In this document: positions 33,922 through 41,599 of the stretch, one piece after another
How positions within the stretch are numbered: the stretch's first letter is position 1
Layout of the letters: each line of letters begins with the position of its first letter
NCBI RefSeq assembly: GCF_947381555.1
Contig: NZ_CANCWQ010000015.1
Location: forward strand, 1-45,606
Source of the DNA: Limosilactobacillus pulli
GTDB lineage: Bacteria; Bacillota; Bacilli; Lactobacillales; Lactobacillaceae
Length of the DNA stretch: 45,606 bases
Direction: 5' to 3'
The notes under the pieces: model-generated
The model's input: only the letters and a program-made list of their open reading frames with translations
Told to the model about the DNA's origin: nothing
Database searches by the model: none
Program-made: the position numbers and the translations under genes

Positions 33922-34662
33922 TTGACTGAAGAAATTTTAAAAGTAGCACATTTAAACAAGTTTTACGGTAAACGTCAAGTCTTGTTCGATATTAACTTTG
34001 ATCTCAAAAAAGGTGAGGTGCTGGCACTGCTGGGACCTTCTGGATCGGGCAAGAGTACGACGATTCGCACGTTGAACGGCTTAGAGGACTTTCAAAGCGG
34101 TCAGATCACTTTTGAAGGCCAAAACGTGATTCCAGATGAAAAGCATTGGCAAGAGCTGCGGCAAAAGATCGGCATGGTTTTTCAAAGCTATGACCTGTTT
34201 CCAAATATGACGGTTTTAGAAAATATCGTCCTGGCACCAACCAAGGTTCAGCACCGGGAACAAAAGGAGGCAGAAGCTGAAGCCAAAAAACTGCTGGCCA
34301 TGGTTGGCTTGAGCAATTATGCGCAGTCTTACCCGCGGCAGCTGTCAGGTGGGCAAAAACAGCGGATTGCCATCGTCAGAGCGCTGGCGATGCATCCGGA
34401 TTTGATGCTGTTTGATGAGGTCACGGCCTCATTGGATCCTGAGATGGTAAGAGGAGTCTTGGAGATCATCAAGAAACTGAGTGACGAAGAAGACATGACG
34501 ATGCTGATCGTAACCCATGAGATGAATTTTGCCGCCCAGATTGCCGATCGGGTGCTGTTTTTGGAAGATGGTCATATTTTAGAGGATACGCCGGGTCAGC
34601 AGTTCTTTAAGCAACCGCAGACCGAGCGTGCACAGAAGTTCTTAGAGAGTATGGATTTTTAA
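33922..34662 (+). CDS. Amino-acid ABC transporter ATP-binding protein
   Basis: A 246-aa ABC ATPase with Walker A GPSGSGKSTT, Q-loop VFQSYDLFPNMTV, signature LSGGQKQR, Walker B LMLFDEVTASLDPE and switch His in IVTHEMNFA. The sequence is closest in style to the GlnQ/ArtP polar amino-acid group. Translation starts at TTG 33922 after AAGGGGGATG. It powers the two permeases encoded upstream. The protein has no cysteine. Confidence 0.94.
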   Translation: MTEEILKVAHLNKFYGKRQVLFDINFDLKKGEVLALLGPSGSGKSTTIRTLNGLEDFQSGQITFEGQNVIPDEKHWQELRQKIGMVFQSYDLFPNMTVLENIVLAPTKVQHREQKEAEAEAKKLLAMVGLSNYAQSYPRQLSGGQKQRIAIVRALAMHPDLMLFDEVTASLDPEMVRGVLEIIKKLSDEEDMTMLIVTHEMNFAAQIADRVLFLEDGHILEDTPGQQFFKQPQTERAQKFLESMDF

Positions 34663-34689
34663 GTGTTTTTGAGAAAAGGGGAATTAATT

Positions 34690-35547
34690 ATGAAAAAGCA
34701 GAGTCTAAAAAAACTGATTCAAACGCTGGTATTGGCCCTGGGAGCATTTCTGTTGGCATTTGCACCATTGGCAAGTACTTTGACGGCCCATGCCGCTGAT
34801 AATCAAAATTCGGTTTCGGCAATCAAGAAGCGTGGCTATATCAAGATTGCCGTCTTTGGCGACCTGCCGCCATATGGCTGGGTCAACAAGGATGGCAAGC
34901 GCGTAGGATATGATCTGTATCTGGCACGGCGGATTGCCAAGGACTTAGGCGTCAAGGCCAAGTTCGTACAGGTTAACGCCAACAACCGAGTTGACACGCT
35001 GAACTCCAACAAGGCGGATCTGGTTTTGGCCAACTTTACGGTCACGCCGGAACGTAAGCAGACGGTTGATTTTGCTAAGCCATACATGAAGGTTTCCGTT
35101 GGAGTCGTTTCTAAAAAGAGCGATCCAATTACTAAGGTCAGCCAATTGAAGGGACAAAAGCTGATCGTCAACAAGGGAACGACGGCGGAACAATACTTTA
35201 CTCAACACCAGACCGGCGCCAGTCTTTTGAAGTTTGACTCCAAGACGCAGCAGTTCAACGCGCTTAAAAATGGTCGGGCCAAAGCATTGGCTGACGATAA
35301 CTCTTACCTGTACGCTTGGGTCAAGAACAATCCTAAGTACATGGTCGGCATTAAGCAGTTGGGTAAGAGCTCATACATCGCCCCAGCTGTTAAGAAAGGG
35401 AACAAGTCGCTTTTGAACTGGACTAACAAGGAAATCACCAAGCTTAACGGTGAAAACTTCTTTGAAAAAGACTACAATCAAGAGTTGAAGCCTTACTTCG
35501 GTTCCGAGGTTAAGGCTAGCGACATCATTTTGACTAATCAAAAATAG
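34690..35547 (+). CDS. Extracellular amino-acid-binding protein, CjaA-like
   Basis: A 285-aa solute-binding protein (bacterial extracellular family 3). The N-terminal signal peptide ends TAHA; there is no lipobox Cys, unusual for a Gram-positive ABC binding protein, so anchoring is by other means or the protein is released. The segment NANNRVDTLNSNKADLVLANFTVTPERK resembles cysteine-binding CjaA-type receptors. The start is ATG 34690 with AAAAGGGG ahead; a longer frame from 34663 lacks a site. The entire protein is cysteine-free. Cysteine or cystine is the likely ligand given the attenuator, but methionine or another polar amino acid remains possible. Confidence 0.87.
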   Translation: MKKQSLKKLIQTLVLALGAFLLAFAPLASTLTAHAADNQNSVSAIKKRGYIKIAVFGDLPPYGWVNKDGKRVGYDLYLARRIAKDLGVKAKFVQVNANNRVDTLNSNKADLVLANFTVTPERKQTVDFAKPYMKVSVGVVSKKSDPITKVSQLKGQKLIVNKGTTAEQYFTQHQTGASLLKFDSKTQQFNALKNGRAKALADDNSYLYAWVKNNPKYMVGIKQLGKSSYIAPAVKKGNKSLLNWTNKEITKLNGENFFEKDYNQELKPYFGSEVKASDIILTNQK

Positions 35548-35580
35548 TCATTGATGAATGCTCTAAAATATGAACTGTAA

Positions 35581-35613
35581 AAATGTCGTCGGTTAATTGC
35601 CGCGGCGTTTTTT
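35581..35613 (+). terminator. Terminator of ABC transporter operon
   Basis: Imperfect GC hairpin around CGTCGG / CCGCGGCG followed by T6. Confidence 0.65.
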
Positions 35614-35671
35614 AATTGATTGATGGATGAATGTGATTTACTAAATTTTTAATACAGAGTAAAAAATTTAG

Positions 35672-35700
35672 TTGACATGAGAAAACTACGTGACTATAAT
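35672..35700 (+). promoter_or_regulatory. Promoter of sulfur-enzyme T-box operon
   Basis: Perfect TTGACA (35672-35677) and TATAAT (35695-35700) with 17-bp spacing. Confidence 0.88.
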
Positions 35701-35706
35701 GAGTAA

Positions 35707-36003
35707 AAATTAAGAAAATCATTAAATGATAATTACAAAAGCGTTGAAGAGAAGAGTAGGTTGCTTTATTAGTGTTTCAGCGACTGCCGTTAGTGAAAGG
35801 GCAGCACGAACCAGCAGCTGAAGATGAGCTTGGAGCAAGGCGTTTGGTCAAATTGGCTGAATTCCCGGCAGGATCCGTTACCATCCCAGACATCAATTGG
35901 TGTTGTTGAGGCCGCTGTGGGCAATCCAGCGGTAAAATCGGGTGGTACCACGTCGGATCAGCTGCGTCGTCCTGAATCTATCAATTAGGTTCAGGGCTTT
36001 TTT
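35707..36003 (+). promoter_or_regulatory. T-box leader, probable Met (AUG) specifier
   Basis: A T-box core GGGTGGTACCACG with following terminator GTCCTGAA / TTCAGGGC and T run (35968-36003). The specifier loop reads UGAAGAUGAGCUUGGAGC; aligned on a four-pair basal helix and GGAGC kink it gives AUG (35824-35826). The UGGU bulge fits the A discriminator of tRNA-Met. The downstream PLP enzymes act on Cys/Met intermediates, in agreement. GAU is the alternative register. Confidence 0.85.
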
Positions 36004-36027
36004 ATTGCCTTGAGAAAGGGGAAAGAC

Positions 36028-37173
36028 ATGACAGAATTTAATACCAGACTGGTACACGGACCAGCCCAAAACGACAACCAAACTGGAGCGGTCAACGTAC
36101 CTATCTATACTTCAACGACCTACCGCTATCCTAAAATTGGGGCACCGGTACAGTATGACTACGGACGTTCGGGCAATCCAACGCGCCAGTACTTGGAAGA
36201 TCAATTAGCGGCTCTGGAACATGGCACGCGGGGATTTGCGCTTTCTTCTGGGATGGCGGCGATTCATACGGCATTGGCGATTTTTAAAGCCGGCGATCAT
36301 ATCATTGTTGGCGATCAGATCTATGGCGGCACGTTTCGGCTGCTTAATCAGTTCTTTAAGCACTGGGGACTGAGTGCAACACCGGTTGACACCAGAGATC
36401 CGGCTGCCATTGAACGCGCGATCCAGCCCAATACCAAAGCCGTTTATTTTGAGCCGGTTACCAATCCGCTGCTACAGGTGACACCAATTGCTGCTGTGGC
36501 TAAGGTTGCTAAAAAACACCACTTGCTAACGATTGTTGATAATACCTTTTTAAGTCCCTATCTTTGTCAGCCATTGACTTTAGGCGCCGATATTGTCATT
36601 CATAGCGCGACTAAGTATCTGGCTGGTCATTCCGACGTTAGTGCCGGGGCGGTGATTACCAATGATGAAGAACTGGGCAAACGACTTTACTTTATTCAAA
36701 ACGCATTAGGAGCCGTGCTTTCACCAGAAGACAGCAATCTGGCGCGGCGCGGACTGCAGACGTTAAGCGTCAGAATGGATCGCCAGCAAGAAAACGTACG
36801 AGCCATTATTGAATACTTGCAGACCAAAAGCACCGTCAAAAAGATCTATTATCCAGGCGTGCCAGATCAGCCAGGTTATGCAACGCTAAGCACGCAGGCC
36901 AAGGGAGCGGGTGGCGTGCTTTCAGTTGAATTAAGCGATGACGTGGATGCGGTTAGGTTCGTCAATTCATTGCAGCTGTTTCAATTAGCGGTCAGTTTAG
37001 GATCGGTTGAAAGTCTGGTTGAACTGCCAAGCAAGATGAGTCACGCGGAGCTTTCACCAACCGAACAGCTCAAGGCTGGGATTACGCCAGGGCTGATTCG
37101 CTTGGCAGTCGGTATCGAAGACCAGCGTGATCTGATTGCCGATCTTGATCAGGCATTGGCTAAGGCGCGCTGA
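36028..37173 (+). CDS. Cys/Met-metabolism PLP enzyme (cystathionine beta- or gamma-lyase type)
   Basis: A 381-aa PLP enzyme of the Cys/Met metabolism family. PLP lysine K196 lies in HSATKYLAGHSD; other marks are YGRSGNPTR, ALSSGMAAIHTAL and the YEPVTNP-like FEPVTNP. C-terminal SLGSVESLVELP is typical. It interconverts cystathionine, homocysteine and cysteine; sequence alone does not separate synthase, beta-lyase and gamma-lyase. The start is ATG 36028 after GAAAGGGG. It is the first gene behind the probable Met T-box, 46 bp before a paralogue. Confidence 0.88.
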   Translation: MTEFNTRLVHGPAQNDNQTGAVNVPIYTSTTYRYPKIGAPVQYDYGRSGNPTRQYLEDQLAALEHGTRGFALSSGMAAIHTALAIFKAGDHIIVGDQIYGGTFRLLNQFFKHWGLSATPVDTRDPAAIERAIQPNTKAVYFEPVTNPLLQVTPIAAVAKVAKKHHLLTIVDNTFLSPYLCQPLTLGADIVIHSATKYLAGHSDVSAGAVITNDEELGKRLYFIQNALGAVLSPEDSNLARRGLQTLSVRMDRQQENVRAIIEYLQTKSTVKKIYYPGVPDQPGYATLSTQAKGAGGVLSVELSDDVDAVRFVNSLQLFQLAVSLGSVESLVELPSKMSHAELSPTEQLKAGITPGLIRLAVGIEDQRDLIADLDQALAKAR

Positions 37174-37219
37174 TTTAATAACTGGGAGTTTGAGAATTTA
37201 GGAAAGAAGGAATCTACTT

Positions 37220-38362
37220 ATGTGTGAATGTCAAAAGAATGAGTCTGAACTGTCACTGGCAACGATTGCGGCTCAAGCAGGTAATCATGAAGATGAAAGA
37301 GGCGCGGTTTCGTTGCCGATCTATCTGTCATCCAACTATCGCCACCCAACATTAAAAGAAGCCATCAATTTTGATGCGACCAAAAACTACACCTATTCAC
37401 GTTTATCGACGCCTAATCGTCGGGCTGTCGAAAAAACACTGGCCAGCCTAGAAGGTGGTACGACCGGCTTTGCTCTTAGCTCTGGGATGGCTGCCGTACA
37501 ATTGGCACTAAGCATTTTAAAGACGGGTGATCGTTTGATTTCTTTAGATGATCTATACGGTGGGGACTTTCGCTACTTTGACTATCTCAAAAAGCATGCC
37601 GGTATTGAGTTTGATCAATGGAACGGGCAAAAGATTTCAGAGTTGGTTGCAAAGCTGACATCAGATACCAAAATTATCTGGCTGGAAACACCATCCAACC
37701 CAACAATGAAAGAAATCGACATTCACGCAGTGGCTACAGCAGTTCATGAATACGATCCACAGATTAAAGTAATTGTCGATAATACGTTTTATACGCCAAT
37801 CTATCAGCGGCCATTACTGGAAGGTGCCGATGTAGTGATTCATAGTGCGACTAAGTACCTGTCCGGTCACAATGACTTGTTGGGCGGTGCCGTTGTCGTT
37901 AAAGATGAAAAACTCGCTGATGAATATTACGACTACTACATTACGACAGGTGATACGCTGGACTCATTTGACTCATGGCTGCTTTTGCGAAGTCTTAAAA
38001 CGCTCAAGGTACGCATGGCTCAGCATACTAAAAACGCCCAAGCCATCGTTGAATATCTTAAGCAGGCACCTGAAGTTGAAAAAGTGCTTTATCCAGGCAA
38101 AGGCGGCATGGTCAGCTTTTATTTAAAAGAAGAGTCACAAGTCGAAAGGCTGTTGAACAACGTCAAGGTGATCACGTTTGCCGAAAGTCTGGGCGGTATT
38201 GAGAGTCTGATTACGATTCCATACTACCAGACGCATGCCGACGTTCCAGTCAAGCAACGTCAGCGCCTAGGGATCACGACCAAATTATTGCGGCTTTCAG
38301 TTGGCTTAGAGGATGCTGATGATCTGATCGAAGATATCAAGCAGGCACTGGCTTATCGTTAA
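37220..38362 (+). CDS. Second Cys/Met-metabolism PLP enzyme
   Basis: A 380-aa paralogue of the preceding enzyme, with PLP lysine K212 in HSATKYLSGHND, ALSSGMAAVQLAL and LETPSNPTMKEID. It starts MCECQKN, so two Cys codons occur within the first four, in contrast to the cysteine-poor transporter upstream. It is probably co-transcribed with the first enzyme, giving the pair needed for moving sulfur between cysteine and homocysteine. The exact reaction is not decided by sequence; cystathionine gamma-synthase or beta-lyase are the main options. Confidence 0.87.
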   Translation: MCECQKNESELSLATIAAQAGNHEDERGAVSLPIYLSSNYRHPTLKEAINFDATKNYTYSRLSTPNRRAVEKTLASLEGGTTGFALSSGMAAVQLALSILKTGDRLISLDDLYGGDFRYFDYLKKHAGIEFDQWNGQKISELVAKLTSDTKIIWLETPSNPTMKEIDIHAVATAVHEYDPQIKVIVDNTFYTPIYQRPLLEGADVVIHSATKYLSGHNDLLGGAVVVKDEKLADEYYDYYITTGDTLDSFDSWLLLRSLKTLKVRMAQHTKNAQAIVEYLKQAPEVEKVLYPGKGGMVSFYLKEESQVERLLNNVKVITFAESLGGIESLITIPYYQTHADVPVKQRQRLGITTKLLRLSVGLEDADDLIEDIKQALAYR

Positions 38363-38474
38363 GCTTTTCTTAACAATTTATTAATTAATTTGCGCTATCT
38401 GCCAAATCAAGCTAGAATGGTTAGGATTATTTTTTGAAATTTTAACAATTAAAAAGGTAGGAAAGCAGCAAATT

Positions 38475-40115
38475 ATGGATGCACAACAAAAAACGGCCCC
38501 GAGCAAACAGGCCACGGCCAAGGCAAAAATGCTCAGTGGGTCGGCCTGGATGACAGCGGGGAGCGTATTGTCGCGAGTGCTGGGTGCACTCTACATTATC
38601 CCTTGGGTTACCTGGATGGGTGCCTACAGTGATCAGGCCAACGCGCTTTATGCCAAAGGGTACAACATCTACAATCTGTTTTTGGTGATTGCAACGGCTG
38701 GGATTCCTTCGGCGATGTCCAAACTGGTCGCTCACTATAATGGGATAAATCAGACCAATATCAGTAAAAAGCTATATCATACCGGGATGTACGTTTCGAT
38801 GGCAACTGGGGTGATTTCAGCTTTGATTATGATGTTTGGCGCGGCACTGCTTGATGGTGGTGATCCCAACGAAATTCCAGTGATTCGCTCGCTGGCCTGG
38901 GCCGTACTTTTAATTCCCAGCATCAGTATTTCAAGAGGGTATCTGCAAGGGTACAGCTGGATGGCACCGTCAGCAATCTCGCAATTGATTGAGCAGCTCT
39001 TGCGTATCATCTACATGCTGGGCGCCACTTATCTGGTCATGAAGATCCAAAAAGGGAGCTGGGTTCTGGCCGTTACGCAATCGACTTTTGCTGCCTTTAT
39101 CGGCGCCTTGGGGGCGGCTGCCGTTTTGATTTTGGCACGAATTCACTACCGGAAACCGATGGAAGAAATGGCAAAAAGCAGCTTGGATGCAGCTGATATC
39201 TCAACGCTGCAGCTGATTGGCAAGATTGTCTACCAAGCGATTCCATTTATCATAATCGAGTCGGGGATTACGATCTTCCAACTGATTGATCAATACACCT
39301 TCTTTAAAATGATGCCATTGGTTGGTCACTTTACCTACTATCAGATGAATACGGTCTATGCCATGTTCAGCTTCAATGCCAATAAGCTCTATATGATTAT
39401 TATTGCTGTGGCATCATCAATGGCAACGACTGTAATTCCACTGCTGGCTCATGCACGAGCTAAAAACGATCAAGCCGGGATGCGGACACAAATCGAAAAC
39501 GCCTTAGAGTTGTTTTACTTTATTATGGTACCGGCCTCTTTAGGACTGGTTGCCGTGGCACCACAAGTCTATACCGTCTTTTACCGTTATAATCAAGCCG
39601 GGATTGTCATCTTGGAGTTTGCCGCGTTTGCTTCGATTGCAATGGGACTCTACAGTGTAGCCGCGGCCATGATGCAAGGAATCTCGGAAAACCGTAAGAT
39701 GATGAAGATCCTTGGCATCGGGCTGATCATCAAACTGGTTTTACAGTTCCCATGCATCTGGCTGTTAAAAGGGATGGGGCCATTATTGGCAACGGCATTG
39801 TCCATGGTCATAATGAATTATCTGATCTTACATTCGTTCAACATGGAATTTGGTCTGCACTTTGAAGAAATGACCAAGCCGACCAATCAGATTCTGGCCT
39901 TTTCATTGGTGATGTTTGTAGTCACCAAGCTGGTGATGGCCGGTCTGGGACTGTTGGTTAACCCGCATGGTCGCTATGCTGCATTCTTCTTGTTGGTAGT
40001 TGGTGTGGCCGTTGGTGGCGGTATTTATGCCTACCTGGCCTTGAAGTCGCGCTTGGCCGATCATCTGCTGGGTGCACGTGCTGAGCTTTTGCGAGAACGA
40101 TTGCATATGAGTTAG
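38475..40115 (+). CDS. Lipid II / polysaccharide flippase-like membrane protein (MOP superfamily)
   Basis: A 546-aa membrane protein with about 14 hydrophobic segments. The start LSGSAWMTAGSVLSRVLGALYIIPW and the SISRGYLQGYSWMAPSAISQ motif are typical of the PST/SpoVB-MurJ-like branch of the MOP exporter superfamily in lactobacilli. It should move undecaprenyl-linked glycans across the membrane. AGGTAGGAAAG precedes the ATG. No glycan synthesis genes are adjacent, so a general wall role is more likely than a capsule role (inference). Confidence 0.88.
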   Translation: MDAQQKTAPSKQATAKAKMLSGSAWMTAGSVLSRVLGALYIIPWVTWMGAYSDQANALYAKGYNIYNLFLVIATAGIPSAMSKLVAHYNGINQTNISKKLYHTGMYVSMATGVISALIMMFGAALLDGGDPNEIPVIRSLAWAVLLIPSISISRGYLQGYSWMAPSAISQLIEQLLRIIYMLGATYLVMKIQKGSWVLAVTQSTFAAFIGALGAAAVLILARIHYRKPMEEMAKSSLDAADISTLQLIGKIVYQAIPFIIIESGITIFQLIDQYTFFKMMPLVGHFTYYQMNTVYAMFSFNANKLYMIIIAVASSMATTVIPLLAHARAKNDQAGMRTQIENALELFYFIMVPASLGLVAVAPQVYTVFYRYNQAGIVILEFAAFASIAMGLYSVAAAMMQGISENRKMMKILGIGLIIKLVLQFPCIWLLKGMGPLLATALSMVIMNYLILHSFNMEFGLHFEEMTKPTNQILAFSLVMFVVTKLVMAGLGLLVNPHGRYAAFFLLVVGVAVGGGIYAYLALKSRLADHLLGARAELLRERLHMS

Positions 40116-40119
40116 TGTA

Positions 40120-40164
40120 ATCAAAGAAATCCTCGTCTTAATTTAAGACGGGGATTTCTTTGAT
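40120..40164 (+). terminator. Long perfect hairpin after flippase gene
   Basis: ATCAAAGAAATCC-CGTCTTA / TAAGACG-GGATTTCTTTGAT, about 20 paired bases around a short loop. Internal U-rich 3-prime arm; likely terminator. Confidence 0.7.
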
Positions 40165-40165
40165 A

Positions 40166-40243
40166 CTAGAGCAATTCGTAATGGCTTTCTTCAGTAGTTG
40201 CTACTAGATCGTCATTGTGGTTATCCAGGTAAAAAATGGGATG
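40166..40243 (-). other. Coding-like fragment without start
   Basis: On the minus strand one frame reads HPIFYLDNHNDDLVATTEES and ends YELL-stop, with a protein-like composition. No start codon or ribosome binding site is in frame and a stop lies shortly upstream. It may be the remnant of a small gene. Unassigned. Confidence 0.25.
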
Positions 40244-40264
40244 TTTTGTTTTGCATTAATATTT

Positions 40265-40281
40265 GGTCAAAAAAGGTCAAA
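40265..40281 (+). promoter_or_regulatory. Perfect CtsR operator
   Basis: GGTCAAA-AAA-GGTCAAA, an exact heptad direct repeat as bound by CtsR, 69 bp upstream of the 68-aa orphan gene. It predicts heat- or stress-induction of that gene. Confidence 0.85.
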
Positions 40282-40349
40282 ATATTTAACAAGCTGATCA
40301 AGACGTGCTAAAACGTAGTCGTAAACAAGAAAGGAGAGCTGATTTTATT

Positions 40350-40556
40350 ATGGAAATCAATGAAACAACGATTAGCCAGATGAAGAAGTCTCATTTCGAC
40401 GTTACGGACAGCAACAACCAAGAAGTTGATCTGACCAAGCTGAATGAAGAGCCAAAAGACGCCAAGCTGGAATTGCGGGCTTCAGGTCAGATCGTTCAAG
40501 ATAACATGACGCCAAAACAGATTGCCATCTCGGTTAATGATCTGTTTGCCGCCTAA
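40350..40556 (+). CDS. Small orphan protein under CtsR control, 68 aa
   Basis: A 68-aa acidic, soluble protein starting MEINETTISQMKKSHFDVTD and ending NMTPKQIAISVNDLFAA. No cysteine, signal or membrane segment. The ATG at 40350 is preferred; AAAGGAGAG lies about 11 bases upstream, and the longer frame from 40305 would begin before the ribosome binding site. It stands alone between terminators. The perfect CtsR box upstream places it with protein-quality-control genes such as clp and hsp20. The family is not recognised; an adaptor or antiadaptor for Clp proteases is a possibility only. Confidence 0.75.
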   Translation: MEINETTISQMKKSHFDVTDSNNQEVDLTKLNEEPKDAKLELRASGQIVQDNMTPKQIAISVNDLFAA

Positions 40557-40573
40557 ATTAACGAATATAAATT

Positions 40574-40610
40574 AAAAACCATGATGCCTTGCTTAAGGCA
40601 TCATGGTTTT
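40574..40610. terminator. Bidirectional terminator
   Basis: AAAACCATGATGCCTT / AAGGCATCATGGTTTT, 16 perfect pairs with a 4-nt loop, between convergent genes. Confidence 0.92.
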
Positions 40611-40618
40611 ATTAGTTA

Positions 40619-41485
40619 TTAGTCCATAAAGCCAATATGCGTTTCACTGCCTTGGTTAGCTACTTTTTTCATGAAGCCAGGCAAGGCATGACTAATCTGG
40701 TGCGGCAAGACGATGTACTGGTTTTCGGCAATCTGATCAGCCACGGCACTGTGCGCATAAACGGCGGCCAAAACAGCATTTAATCCGGCATCCTTAAATT
40801 CAGCCGTGAATGCACCAACCATTCCGGCCAAAGTATCGCCCATGCCACCAACGGCTTGGGCTGCTGAGCCGATTGGCAGCTTAAAGACTTGATCGCCACG
40901 ATAGATCTCGGTATGATGCTTTTTCAATACCACGGTTGCATCCAGTGCTTGGACGGCTTTTTGATTGGCTGCAACGGTCTGATCAGCAATCTTGATTCCT
41001 GAAAGCCGCTGCCATTCCATTTGATGAGGCGTGTAGACGACGTTGATGTCACAGGCTGGCTGCTTGAGATGCTCGCGAGCCATCAAGGTAATTGCCGAAC
41101 CGTCAATTACCAGTGTCTGGCCATCATGCACGTACTCAAAGACGTTTTTTAGAATATGCAGACTTTGGGCATTGTCACCCAGTCCTGGGCCAACGACTAC
41201 CGTGTCTGCTGCTACGATCAGGTCGCCAACCAACTGATCGTCGTTAAAGTCGGCAAACATGGCTTCCGGCAGCTGAGCATGTAGGGCTGCCGAGTTGGCT
41301 GGATCGGTAGCGGCCGTAACCAGCCCGGTACCGCCATATACCGCTGCCGTTGCTGCCATAATGATGGCACCACCAAAGTTTTCGTTGCCACCAACCAGCA
41401 CGATCTTGCCAAAGGTGCCCTTAAAGCTTTCCTGTGGGCGAGCTTTAATGACTTGATGCAGAATTGACTCATCCAGATTTTGCAT
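40619..41485 (-). CDS. nnrD: ADP/ATP-dependent (S)-NAD(P)H-hydrate dehydratase
   Basis: A 288-aa ribokinase-fold enzyme repairing hydrated NAD(P)H. Signature motifs are KGTFGKIVLVGGNENFGGA near the N-terminus, VVVGPGLGDN, VYTPHQMEWQRLSG and GGMGDTLAGMVGAF. The NnrE epimerase domain is not fused, so it must be elsewhere. The start is ATG 41485 after AAAGGGAG; a longer frame to 41521 lacks a site. It is convergent with the CtsR-linked orphan and divergent from pepV. Confidence 0.92.
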   Translation of the reverse strand: MQNLDESILHQVIKARPQESFKGTFGKIVLVGGNENFGGAIIMAATAAVYGGTGLVTAATDPANSAALHAQLPEAMFADFNDDQLVGDLIVAADTVVVGPGLGDNAQSLHILKNVFEYVHDGQTLVIDGSAITLMAREHLKQPACDINVVYTPHQMEWQRLSGIKIADQTVAANQKAVQALDATVVLKKHHTEIYRGDQVFKLPIGSAAQAVGGMGDTLAGMVGAFTAEFKDAGLNAVLAAVYAHSAVADQIAENQYIVLPHQISHALPGFMKKVANQGSETHIGFMD

Positions 41486-41599
41486 TTTGATACTCCCTTT
41501 AATTAATCCAATAAAATCCACTGACGATTGATCCGTAAATCAACCTCAAATAATGTTATCATTAATTTTAACAATGTGACTAATATTGGAGGTTTTTTT

